From: Planoprotostelium fungivorum
Lineage: Eukaryota; Evosea; Variosea; Cavosteliida; Cavosteliaceae
DNA: 64,000 nt
Assembly: GCA_003024175.1 (NCBI GenBank)
Contig: MDYQ01000088.1
Location: 1 to 64,000 of the forward strand
Direction of reading: 5' to 3'
In this document: positions 46,501-56,802 of the stretch, one piece after another
Position numbering within the stretch: the stretch's first letter is position 1
Layout: each line of letters opens with the position of its first letter
Position numbers and translations under genes: made by a program
Notes under the pieces: model-generated
Told to the model about the DNA's origin: nothing
The model's database searches: none
The model's input: the letters and a program-made list of their open reading frames with translations, nothing else

Positions 46501-47380
46501 CATTTCCTCCGGATCGTTTGGATTTCCCTTGAAGTAGACCAACTGTCTTTGCATCAGTCGATCACGTCCATCACATTGTCCATCACTCCTGATGTGATGA
46601 TCGGTGACACACACGTACCTGAGAACCGAGGAGCTTGAAGTATCTCAACTTCCATCTGTGTTCACCGGAGGATCGAATGTGTGGGCTGTTGGTGTTACTG
46701 CCACCGTCTGAATGGAGAGTGTTGTTGGAGAATTTAGAAGGTGTCATCATCTCTCCCCAGCCCTCGATCTTGATGACCCCACTCTCATCCACACTTCTGC
46801 CAGTGCTCATGGTGTCTAATGTCGTTCTCATCGACTGCGACTGTCAGTTCTACATTCAAAGATGATATTCGATCACCTGGATGGAAGGTGAATCAACAGA
46901 TGAAGGTTGCCAGCTGCTCGATGCCACCTGTGTCTGAGAGCTTACCGGACGAGTATTGATGGACTCCCTCAGATTGAAGCCCCTCGTTTCACCGTTTCGA
47001 TTTCCTGGCTGAACCATCTCAGGCGCTTGCCTTGCAGTGGTGTTGAACTGTTCAAATCAGAAACTCTGAGTGAGATGGAGTGTCACCTGCGGTGCGATGA
47101 ATCCCATCTCTTCTGCGGGCACAGCAGCGACGGCGGGAGCTCGCTGCTCTCCGAAAGGAATGGGTGTGAGATGATCTAGTTCACCCTCCGTGTTGGATGC
47201 AGAAGCATTACTTCGATTCATCCCAGAAAATCCACCTGGAAAGCGTCTGAAGCGGTACGCATCGATCTTCTTTTGATTTGCGGCAGTTTTAGATGTGAAC
47301 AATTGGGTGAGGGCATATAATGCCAGGGCAACTGCCGAAGAGAAGCCAATAAAAAACCAAAACAAAGCCTCAATCAGCAT
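43525..47380 (-). CDS. TEX2/Nvj2-like SMP lipid-transfer protein with C-terminal NTF2-like domain
   Basis: Predicted lipid carrier at ER contact sites. The N-terminus is a membrane anchor (MLIEALFWFFIGFSSAVALA, then LYALTQLF). PH-like segments follow (HRWKLRYFKLLGSQ...LVYFKGNPNDPEE, and GVFRLNRWDLLIHRASLTF with FMFRSRDEDDFDRWVHSIG). The SMP domain reads ESCNWLNLLLSRNFQDMQNS, PLIKIGAR..., GSIKIVDMNIGSQAPKISNI, MEYTGGFSFALQSS. This TM-PH-SMP order matches TEX2 and yeast Nvj2. After it comes a further domain (VMCRDIVNRFTDMWSFGSFT, then RGKDNIRLYLRNFRSCF, then MKAAQIHQIWLSW) resembling the SnoaL/NTF2 fold, unexpected in this family. Ends at 43525 with an overlapping AATAAA. Divergent from RTF2. 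Confidence 0.75.
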
Positions 47381-47651
47381 TCCTCATGAATCATGCTTTG
47401 TCCAATGCTGCCTCGTTGTGTTGATTTTTGGAGAAATTTCGGATTCTACAACGAGTGGTATTGATTGATTGACAACCAATACCACGTCGAAGAGTTAGCT
47501 CTTGAAACTGACCTCTGGTGATTCTCAACTATTCTGAGGAGAGTATTACGTATGAGACATACTGGTGTTGGTTATAAAAGACAAAAAATCTCAGGTTCGT
47601 CCGTTGTTTGACGCCGATTTTCGTTTTCGTAGATCACATTCATTGATCAAC
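47381..47651. promoter_or_regulatory. Bidirectional promoter, TEX2-like / RTF2
   Basis: 271 bp between divergent ATGs; AT-rich near 47440-47480. No other gene fits here, so both promoters must lie within. The alternative upstream frame before the RTF2 ATG lacks a convincing start. Confidence 0.45.
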
Positions 47652-48426
47652 ATGGGAGCAGATGGAGGCTCTATTCCTCGTCGCGAGGAGCTCGTAAAAG
47701 TAAAAGCAAAAGCAGAGAAAGCGGACCCCAAAGAACTAGAGCGCATCAAATGGTCGATCTGCTCTATCAGTAAGCAACCTTTGAAGGAACCTATTGTGGC
47801 CTGCTTCCTTGGAAATCTCTACAACAAAGAGGTGGTGCTCAAGCACTTGATCGAGAAGACAATGCCTGAGACCTTCTCCCACATCAGATCTTTGAAAGAC
47901 ACACTCAACCTCCAATTGAAAGCCAACCCATTGTTCGTTTCTGATTCCGCAGAGGAAGTCCCAAAATTCATCTGCCCCATCACTGCAGTAGAAGTTGGAA
48001 AAAACTACAAGTGAGTCACATCTGTTGTCTATAGCCCATAGAATTAACATAATCAGATTCGTGGCGAACAAAAACTGCGGATGTGTGTTATCAGAGAGAG
48101 CGGTGAAAGAGTGCCCATCTGAGGTTTGCATGGTTTGCAACAAGCCGACAACAATGGATGACTACCTCAAGATTCACCCTGAAGACGAAGAGAGAGAGAA
48201 GATGAAAGAGAAGCACAAGAACGCTTCCAAGAAGGTGGCGTATGATCATCGACTCTCGGTTGATAAGTTGAACAGATCAAAAAACGAAAGAAGGATGGAA
48301 AAGAGAAGGAAGTCGATGGAACGAAGAGATCGAAGAAGGGCAATAGTGCAAGTGAACCACTCAAGAACGACACGATTCAGTCGAAGGAAGTCATCACCTC
48401 AGTTGTATAAAATTCCGTTTTGTTAG
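47652..48426 (+). CDS. RTF2: Replication termination factor 2 (RTF2)
   Basis: Nuclear protein that works at stalled replisomes and interacts with the ubiquitin system through a degenerate RING-like (C2HC2-type) domain. The start is fixed by the family N-terminus MGADGGSIPRREELVKVK. It is followed by KWSICSISKQPLKEPIVAC, LGNLYNKEVVLKHLIEK, MPETFSHIRSLKD and FICPITAVEVGKNYK. A 45-nt intron from 48011 comes next, then FVANKNCGCVLSERAVKE and CPSEVCMVCNKPTTMDDYL. The C-terminus is a basic, Lys/Arg-rich helix. The family's usual 290-310 aa is slightly longer. A GTGGCG...GATAAG segment in the tail could be one more 33-nt intron that would keep the frame. Confidence 0.93.
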
Positions 48427-48662
48427 ACTCTCGCGAATCAACGTCTGTACTAGTATCGTGATTGTGAACTCATCAGCGAAACACCTTATTTAGGTCTCCA
48501 TGAGAGTAAATAACATCCGTTTTTGTAAACTCCCTAGTGACATTGTGGCTACCATAGTGAGCTTGGACTCCACAGGTCGCCAAGATGGTGTGGCAATGAC
48601 CAAATGGCCATCTTGTCTACAACGTTACAGTTTCAATTTGCGGGCCGAAAAATACGATCACC
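48427..48662. other. Short intergenic stretch
   Basis: 236 bp between tandem plus-strand genes; presumably RTF2 3' flank and promoter of the four-TM gene. Confidence 0.4.
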
Positions 48663-49489
48663 ATGAGGTCTCAGCGTGCATCTCTCTCTAGGCATCAATT
48701 GACGACTTATTTGTCAAAAATTGGCTACGTCTGCAGGAAATTAGTGGATGATAGAGTCTCCATCATTCTAGCCGCACTCCACTTGGTGAGTGGATCGGAC
48801 AGACGCATCAGCTGAACAGGTTCCAGATTGCATTCATTCTCATCGCGGTTGGGTTTTCGATTTTTTTCAGAGGTTACGACTTCTCTGTCGACCAGAGCGA
48901 TGAGAGGTGGATCTACCCATTCATCTGGACTTTTGTTGTCATCGGGCTGTTTATTGGCATAGGCTCTCTCATCGTCTCGTCCTTTGAATTCCACTCCAGG
49001 ACATTGATTGCCATATCCTCTTCCCCATCTGTACGATCGATGATCTTTAACTGATGACACTATCCCTTGATCATAGCTCTACACACCCTTTTCATGACCT
49101 TCCTCTGCTTCATCATGTTCCGTTCAGAGGAAGACAACCAGGCTAAATCAGCCTGCGGCGAGTCTGATGCAGGTATCAACCAACGTTGTGTTTATACAAA
49201 AGATGGACAGCAGATCTGTGGACTCGAGGTATTTTCACTTCTTCATCTTGTATATTGAATCGATTTACAGATACGAAACTTGTGTCTTCAATTACAAAAT
49301 GGTTTCTGGACGTCGTTCTTCGGGTCTATACTCATGATCGCCACTCATGTGAGTCCACCCCAGCGACAGAGTCACTCATGTGAACAGGTCTTATTCATCA
49401 CGATACTGTGCGTAAGAAGAGCCACGAAGATGGGAGAGAGGAAGTCAACGACGCGGCCGCTGATGGCTTCGAGAGAGGCAAACAGATAA
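48663..49489 (+). CDS. Four-transmembrane protein, unknown family
   Basis: ATG at 48663 starts a basic N-terminus (RSQRASLSRHQLTTYLSK). After removal of four short introns there are four hydrophobic segments: FQIAFILIAVGFSIFF, IYPFIWTFVVIGLFIGIG, LHTLFMTFLCFIMF, and a last one through FWTSFFGSILMIATH and VLFITILCVRR. A cysteine-bearing loop (CGESDAGINQRC, KDGQQICG) lies between TM3 and TM4. Topology is tetraspanin-like, but the loop lacks the CCG motif, so it is not assigned to tetraspanins. The tail is Lys/Arg-rich. Stop TAA at 49489, 60 bp from the convergent THOC5 stop. Confidence 0.7.
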
Positions 49490-49549
49490 ACTTTTACTCT
49501 CTCTTGTTCCTCTCGTTGAAAGAAGATGAATTGCATCGACTCAAATGTA

Positions 49550-51671
49550 TTAAGAAGAGAGAGATGCGATGGAGGAGAGGACCTTCTCAGAGAGGGGATA
49601 GTGTGTCTTCAATTGCAAGAGGTCCAGTTGAGATTGTAAGAGAGAGACGACCTGCTCGTGTCATGAGACACGATGAGACAAGATAGAGACAGATAGAGAC
49701 GATGAGACATGATGATGCAGATGAGACAATATAAAGACGATGAGACATGATGATGCACCTCCGTCTGACGTGATGAAAACTGTATGGCAACGGAAGAGGG
49801 AGAGGGATAAGTGGGCGCGATGTCAACGGAACACTCGATCTCTTCCTTGTCTCTCTTCAGGATGCCCTTGCATCGAACGTAGCCCTCTTTCGGGGAGGGG
49901 ACTTCCTTCCAGGACATCAATTGGACGGACACGCTGCCCGGGGTGGATGGATGAGACTCTCGGTATTCGTTCTGTGCTGCGTCCATGACTTTCGTCTTCT
50001 CTTGGAGGCTGCTCAGCTCGTGCTGGAGGGACACTCGATCGTTGTATCGGTTTCTCAGAGCTAGACGTGATTCGTCAATACGGTAGAGTAGTAATGAATC
50101 GAGTAGATGGTAATAAAAAGCAGATGAAGAGTGTAATGCAGTAGATAGTGAGTAGATAGTGGATGCAGTGGATGACTGATACAGCAGATATGTATGTAGT
50201 GTAGAAGATGATGAATATAATGAACACAGTAGATAGTGAATATACATATGTGATCTCACCATGGATGGCAGTGAGCACGGGGATGTTGATGAGGTGACTG
50301 TCCATCTCCTCTCTGTTCCCCGTATCCGAGGGAAGAAAGTACAACTTGCAAAGTCCTTGCACCCACTTGTACGGTCTCCCGTACTTCACATTCTTAATCT
50401 CATAATCCTCCCTGTCCTCGTCAGTCTCTCCCTCTTCTCTCCTCTCACTTTGAACTATCCAGTGGGTTCGGTGAATGACTTCCCTCATCGAATGGAAAGA
50501 GGGAGGTCAGCAGGCCCACCGTGTTGCTTCGTACGGTGACGTAATTTCGCTGCGTGTCGTAGAAGAAATCGACGGCGTACGTCTTCTCTGTGATGCGTCA
50601 GCTGATCCGATGATGAGTCATCACCTTTCGAACTCATCGTTATGTAAGAGGGAGACATCTATCGAGGTCATTTGTCATGTGTGAAGGATGATGATGAGAT
50701 CACCTGATCGCCCTTGTGTGAATCATCGAGTGCATGGATGGTCACTTCCATGGAGATTTCTTGACGAATCAGTCGAAGTCTCTTCGTCGTGCCCACCTGG
50801 ATGGCTCTCCATGGCAACGAGTGTGGAGTGGTACAAGATGTAGAGTGGGGTGGGTAGATCCTTTGCCAGTGCGATCTGCTTGAGTTGAGGCACTCCGCTG
50901 GATCCGTAGACGGCCTCTTGTATAGTTCCACTCAACTGAGGTCCTTCAGTCAAAGATGATGCATGGAGATGATGATGCATAGAGATGCATCGCATGCGGA
51001 GGGTCTATGTGAACCACACGTCACCTTGTATATGGTATCGATCTTCGATTGGAGTCCCAACAACATCTTCCTCTGGTTCATCGTCTTCTCTGTCAGTTCC
51101 TTCTTTTTGCTGGTCAACCTCTCTGACTCGATGCATAATCTTGTATCCCTATCAGAATGTTTCGTGATTCACTTGGTACCTCTTTCGTTCTTGCATCTCG
51201 TGGTGATACTGTTGGATCCTCTTCTGGTGGGGATCCGTGGATTTACTCTTCAACTCAGTGGAGGCCACTCGATCAAATTCTTCTTCAGATATCAATTGCA
51301 CCTGATTTTATGTCAATCTCAATTCGATACACAAATCATACTCGATCGATGGCGGGTGTTGAGAAGTTTTGGCAGCTGTTGATCTCTTCCCTCAATCTTG
51401 CCTCTTCGTATCGCAGAGATTTCTCTTTCTCCAACAGACTCTTCAAAGATATTCCTTCATCTGATTCCGTTTTGATCTGCGATAGCTTCTCTTTGTGTTT
51501 GTCGATTCTCTGATAGAGTGATCTGTTCTCCCCTCTCAACAACAACACAATTGCCTGTGCTTGTTGTTCCAGCTCTTTGGTCGACGCACCATTTTTCTTG
51601 GCTTCGAGGATCTTGATGAAGGTAGTCTGTAACGATTGGATCTTCTCCTCTAGGTCTCTGCAGACTTCCAT
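49550..51671 (-). CDS. THOC5: THO complex subunit 5 (THOC5)
   Basis: Component of THO/TREX, which couples transcription to mRNA export in the nucleus. The N-terminal coiled coil reads LEEKIQSLQTTFIKILEA, IDKHKEKLSQIKTES and LRYEEARLREEINSCQNF. The family signature follows: QLISEEEFDRVA-like, then DPHQKRIQQYHHEMQERKRY, then LKQIALAKDLPTPLYILYH (animal ARHLPPPLYVLF). The C-terminal half has YKWVQGLCKLYFLPSD, SRLALRNRYNDRVSLQHEL and a KEEIECSVDI... strand. The longest frame continues upstream without ATG, so start is set at 51671. The last exon ends near 49550 (THYPLSEKVLSSIASLS). Last two intron borders are uncertain. Divergent from transketolase by 125 bp. Confidence 0.82.
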
Positions 51672-51796
51672 CGCGACCTGATGTGATGAACCTCCCGAGG
51701 CGGGCCGCTCGGAGTACTTGATTCTGCGACTTCCGAAGGTTTTTCCTTTGACGTCACAAGGCCTCTCAGAAGAAAACAAAACCAATCAACACCAAC
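51672..51796. promoter_or_regulatory. Bidirectional promoter, THOC5 / transketolase
   Basis: 125 bp between divergent start codons. The transketolase ATG is preceded by a C/A-rich leader (AACACCAACATGG), a good initiation context. Confidence 0.5.
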
Positions 51797-54175
51797 ATGG
51801 AGCAGAAGGCAATCAACACTATACGTTTACTTGCAGCAGATACTGTTCAGAAGGCCAGCAGCGGACATCCTGGAGCTCCCATGGGTATGGCACCGATGGC
51901 CGTGGCCCTGTGGACCAGACTGTTACGCTACTCACCTCACAACCCTCGCTGGGTGAGTCTCTTCCACTCCATTCCACTCACCTTCTACAGTTGGGAAGAG
52001 ACAGATTCGTTCTGTCTAACGGACACGCTTGTGCCCTGCAGTATGTTCTGATGCACTTGACTGGATTCGAAGAGTTCACTCTCGATGAGCTCAAGAACTT
52101 CCGTCAGATCGGCAGCAAGTGAGATCCTCTACTGTGTGAAGTCACTCACTTCATCTCAGGACCCCCGGACATCCAGAGAATGCCATGGTAGAGAAGGGAG
52201 GTATCGAGGTCAGCACCGGTCCTCTCGGGCAGGGTCAGTCTTGATATACATCGAGCGTCACTGATTCAGATGAAAGGTATCTCCAATGCCGTCGGTCTCG
52301 CAGCTGCAGAGGCCCATCTGGCAGCCGTTTTCAACAAGCCCGATTTCCCCATCGTCGACAACTACACTTACGTCTTCTGCGGTGATGGTTGTCTCCAAGA
52401 GGGTGTCTCGAACGAGGCCTCTTCCATCGCCGGTCATCTCGGTTTGGGAAAGCTGATCGTCCTCTATGACGACAACAACATCACCATTGACGGAGAGACC
52501 GAATTGTCCTTCACAGAGGATGTCCTCGCTCGTTACGCCGCCCTCGGCTGGCACACTTCATCCTTTGCCGACGGAGATCACGATGTCGATGGTCTAGTCA
52601 AGGCCATCGAGGCCGCCAAGGCAGTCAAGGACAAGCCATCCATCATCAAGGTCAAGTGAGTCTCTCCACCCCATCCGCATCACGCCATCTGATCGAACGA
52701 CAGGACCACCATCGGATTCGGCTCAAAGAACCAAGGAAAAGAGAAGGTACACGGAGCTGCCCTGGGTAACGACGACATCCAAGAGATCAAGAAGAAGTGG
52801 GGATTCGACCCCCAGCAGACCTTCCAAGTCGATGACGACGTCAAGTCCTTCTTCCTCTCTCAAGTCGAGAAGGGAAAAAAGAACGAGGCCGAGTGGAACA
52901 AGTTGTTCTCGGCCTACGAGGCGAAATACCCCGCAGAGGCGAAGGAATTCATCCGAAGGACGTCGGGCAAGCTACCAGAGAACTGGAAGGCATCCCTTCC
53001 CACCTGGAAGCCGACCGACCCTGAGAAGGGAACTCGTCAGTTCTCTGAGACGGTCATCGGTAAGCTGGCCGAGGTCCTCCCCGAGCTCGTCGGTGGATCA
53101 GCCGATCTCAACCCTTCTTGTCTCACGTACCTAAAGTGCTCTACTGATTTCCAGAAGGTGAGAGGGAGAGGGTGGATGGTTTCTGAGGGAGGGTAGGGTG
53201 CGTACGCCGGAAGAAACTTTAGATTTGGAGTGAGAGAGCACGGTATGGCGGCTTTCCTCAACGGTCTTGCGGCTTATGGAGGCCTCATTCCATTCGGATC
53301 TACCTTCTTGAACTTCATCAGGTGATCTCTCCCTTCATCTCATCATCATCATCATCTCATCATCATCTCATCATCATCATCATCTCATTCCCTCATCATC
53401 ATCTAATGATCATCATCATCTGATCGTCTCAGTTACGCCATGGGAGCCGTTCGCCTCTCTGCCATCTCCGATTTCGGAGTCCTCTACATCATGACCCACG
53501 ACTCCATCGGTCTCGGTGAGGATGGACCCACCCACCAGCCCATCGAAACCCTCGCCATGCTCAGAGCCCTCCCCGGCATCAACGTCCTCCGACCCGGAGA
53601 CGGTAACGAGACCTCCGGTGCCTACGCCGTTGCCATAGAACACAGACACCGTCCATCCGTCCTCGCCTTCTCTCGTCAAGCTTGTGCAAATCTACCGGGG
53701 ACATCCATCGAGGGTGTCGCCAAGGGAGCTTACATTGTCAAGGAGGCTGATGGAGGCAAGCCACAGCTGACCATCATCGGTTCCGGCTCGGAGCTGTGCC
53801 TCGCGTACAAGGCAGCCGAGCTGCTGAGCGATCTGAAGGTGAGAGGGTGTCCTCTTTAGAGGTTGACGGGAGTAGGTCAGAGTCGTGTCGATGCCATCGT
53901 GGGAGCTCTTCAGAGAGCAGACGGAATCGTACCAGGAGTCCGTGCTGACTGCTGGCGTTCCAGTTCTCGCCGTGGAGGCCGCTTCGTTTGTGGGATGGAG
54001 GGAGTACTCGCATGCAGTCATCGCGATGAACTCGTTCGGTACGTCTGGACCTTACAAGGAGGTTCTGAAGAAGTACGGATTCACGGTGGAGAACGTGGCA
54101 GAGAAGGGAAGGAAGGTGTTCGAGTACTACCAGTCCCACCCGGCTCACGATCTCGTCAAGCGTGTTCCCTTCTAA
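51797..54175 (+). CDS. TKT: Transketolase
   Basis: ThDP- and Mg-dependent enzyme of the pentose phosphate pathway (EC 2.2.1.1), cytosolic. All signature blocks are present: [79 protein letters not shown], then [70 protein letters not shown] and RPGDGNE. Ends DLVKRVPF. About 670 aa, normal length. Codon use is more C-ending than in neighbours, as expected for a highly expressed gene. One intron (53322-53432) is swollen by a TCA repeat. AATAAA at 54178. Confidence 0.96.
53335..53425 (+). repeat. TCA/CATCAT microsatellite in transketolase intron
   Basis: About 90 bp of (TCATCA)n with short interruptions. The intron carrying it (GTGATC...CTCAG) is about 110 nt, twice the size usual for this region. 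Confidence 0.9.
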
Positions 54176-54330
54176 AGAATAAATGGTTTGGAGATTTGAT
54201 TGATGATGGGTGCATGATGTTGATCGGTGTGATGATGGAGGTGTTGTCTCTTGAATGGTGGAAAGAAAGGGGTGGGCCGAAATGTGCAACTACAACGGGG
54301 ACATTGTGGTAGTTCAAAGAAAACATCACC

Positions 54331-55110
54331 ATGCAAACGGAGGACACAGCACACGAGAACATTGCATCTCAGGTGCCGCACGAAGAAACAAACGATATCA
54401 GAGAACAGTCAGGTGCTTCACAGACGACGCAGGCCAATCATACTACAGCGGAGAAGACAGCTCATACGTTCGATTGTAATATCTGTTTCGATTCTGTGAG
54501 TTCACCTGTGATATCTCTTTGTGGCCATCTATTCTGGTGAGGCGAGATGTGAGAATGAAATTTGACATCAGCAGCTGGCCTTGCATAGCTCAATGGTTAG
54601 AGGCACCGCACAACGCGTCACAGACTTGTCCAGTGTGTAAGTCTGTACTGACTATCGACAAACTCATACCCGTCTACGGAAGGGGTGGCGATTCTGTCGA
54701 TCCAAGGTGATTGAGAATCGATCTTCCATCTGAAAGATCTGATCGCCCATAGATCCACTCCTAGACCAGCTGCCAGAAGAACAGAGCCTCCCAGCAGGGT
54801 GACACCTCATTACGTCTACACATCAGACATTCATTTCCTTCATGTTTGTGGCTCATCTTTGCTGTAGGGTTCGTATTATCCTGGATTTGGAGGTGTTCAA
54901 GTTGGATTCGGTCCACTCCTGTTCGGTCCCTTTGTTGGTTATCAATATGTGAGTTGATTTCATTTGCATCCACGAATGCAAAGATGTTGATCGATCGAAT
55001 AGCAATGGCCACCGAGAGATGGGACAGAGCCTCGATCGGACAGCGAGATCATGTCGCAGCGTCTGCTCATCATCGGCCTTGTTTTGGTCTTCCTCCTCTT
55101 CTTCCTCTGA
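54331..55110 (+). CDS. RNF5/RNF185-type RING E3 ubiquitin ligase, ER membrane
   Basis: E3 ligase of ER-associated degradation. A disordered N-terminus is followed by the C3HC4 [36 protein letters not shown] (completed across an intron, GTGAGG...CAGCAG), [24 protein letters not shown]. This order and the YGRG motif after the RING are characteristic of RNF185/RNF5 (RMA1). The linker [13 protein letters not shown] and a Gly/Tyr/Phe-rich piece ([20 protein letters not shown]) also match. The C-terminus has a hydrophobic anchor ([15 protein letters not shown]). Stop at 55110, AATAAA at 55114. About 190 aa, normal for the family. Confidence 0.92.
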
Positions 55111-55653
55111 TGAAATAAATCGTCATGTACATAAGGATCAACTGTGCTGGGCAGTGGGTTGATCAACAGAGACGATCCACATTGTCGCGCCGTTCTATCT
55201 CGTGATGTGTGTCCGACTTCAAATGAATGCAAATCAGAAACACACGCATTCATTCGCACCGGTCAATATCGATGGATTGATTATTCAGTCCTCTCCATCC
55301 TATATCCTCTCTGCCTTCTTCAAGGTACCCCTACGCATACACTTATCCGCCTTTTACTCGTCCGTCACGTGTCTCGTGAAAAAGAATCTCTCACCCGTCG
55401 ACATGGTCGAGGGCACAATGGCTGCTCCGCATGTGTACGTGCATCCTCTATAACGTGAAATAACATGACAGGGCACCGCGTCACATCTAGATTGTTGGTT
55501 CTGAGAGACAGGAGATTGTATCGCGTCCATTTGTTAACAGCCGTAGAACGAATTTCCACGTTCTGTTCTGCTTCTGACAATGAAATGTGTTCGGGTCGTC
55601 ATCGAAAGTCTCATAAGCAGCCATCCGCCCTTAAAACAGACACGAAGCCCAAC
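55111..55653. other. Intergenic, nothing recognised
   Basis: About 540 bp between two plus-strand genes. Overlapping frames on both strands lack motifs and no splice chain gives a family match. Confidence 0.4.
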
Positions 55654-56372
55654 ATGAGAAACCTCATTATCTTGTCACTGTTCTGTTTGTGCTCTGCTCG
55701 CTTCATCGAGACCACTCTCCACCGACAAGAGTCCTGTGAAACGGTCAGATCCAAACGCTACTATGCTCAGCCCTCTTGCCAGCTCTATGGACCTGTGACC
55801 GTCCTATTCAATGTTTCAGGCGGTGGAGACACCATCACTCTCACACGCGTGACGGACAGCCCCCTAAATCCCATCACTGGTCCTTGTCAGACGACTCACG
55901 ATAGAGAGATCTCCATCACGACTCTCGGACTTCATCGATGCAGTGGAAACTACAGCTTCGCTCCGAATGAGACGTTCGCCACGGTGGATGAGATCCCATT
56001 ACAGTATGGCAACGAATCAGTGGTCATAGGGTTCTATACCGATTCAGCTTGTACCACAGTAAGGATTTCCGTTCATCCACACTCTGATCCCCGCAGTTGG
56101 GATTCATCCAAACTCAAGATGCCAAATGCAACTCCACCATGTATGGCGTCAACGAATGTGTCAAGATCAACGATGACGCTTTCTATCGGAGGATGTGTGG
56201 AGATGGACTGTCAGAGTTGCAGAAAGGCCTCCTTCCATTTTCTCCCATCACACCTTCTACCGATGTTTCAAGATCTACAAGGGCCACACCTACTGAGACG
56301 CAAAGCGGTTCCAACTTCATTCTTCCCTCTCTGTTCGTGATGGCTGCAGCCACTGTGACTGCTTTCCTGTAA
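55654..56372 (+). CDS. Small secreted, probably GPI-anchored cysteine-containing protein
   Basis: Signal peptide RNLIILSLFCLCSARF, an ectodomain with spaced cysteines (QPSCQLYG, GPCQTTHD, LHRCSGNYS, DSACTT, DAKCNSTMYG, NECVK, RRMCGDG) and several N-x-S/T sites. A 38-nt intron lies at about 56060-56098 (GTAAGG...CCGCAG). A Ser/Thr-rich stalk and a hydrophobic C-terminal tail (FILPSLFVMAAATVTAFL) follow, indicating a GPI signal. About 225 aa. Not assigned to a family. It lies just upstream of the LRR receptor gene, on the same strand. Confidence 0.75.
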
Positions 56373-56802
56373 GCACAAATGAAGCAGACGGAACACTCTT
56401 TGCATCCATTCTTCTATTTTCATCCATAGTCTTCGTATGCAATTGTTCTCTTGAATGCAATACGTATGCACAGTTCTCATTGTGTGGAGTAGGGATAGTG
56501 AACGGGAGGCAATTCATCTATGCATCGGTTCGTCCGTTCGATCAGAAGTGGTCGCTAGGAGGCCGTCAAGAGGGATGACAAGGATTTGAAATGATCCGGC
56601 AGTTTGAAAAGAGGGCAGACCATTGAATCTCCGGTGAGGAATGGTGTCCTTTTCATACTTAGAACACGAGTGATGTATTGGACCCGTTGTAGTTGGACAG
56701 ATGAAATCGCAGTGGGATGACAGTGTGCTTGCGACACCACACACGAAAAGTTCCGAAGACACACCCGCATCAGAAGACATCAATCGCAAGCATCCTCGAG
56801 CG
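56373..56802. other. Intergenic / promoter of LRR receptor gene
   Basis: 430 bp. An in-frame ATG at 56701 would extend the receptor N-terminally by 34 hydrophilic residues and bury the signal peptide, so it is not used. No other feature. Confidence 0.4.

Noticed and set aside
49609-50262. 217-codon minus-strand frame with Ser/Tyr/Leu-rich ends
   Set aside because: Only its middle is THOC5 exon; the ends are TATC/TCATC-rich introns read in frame.
56701-56802. Upstream in-frame ATG of the LRR receptor
   Set aside because: Using it would place 34 polar residues before the signal peptide; 56803 gives a normal N-terminus.
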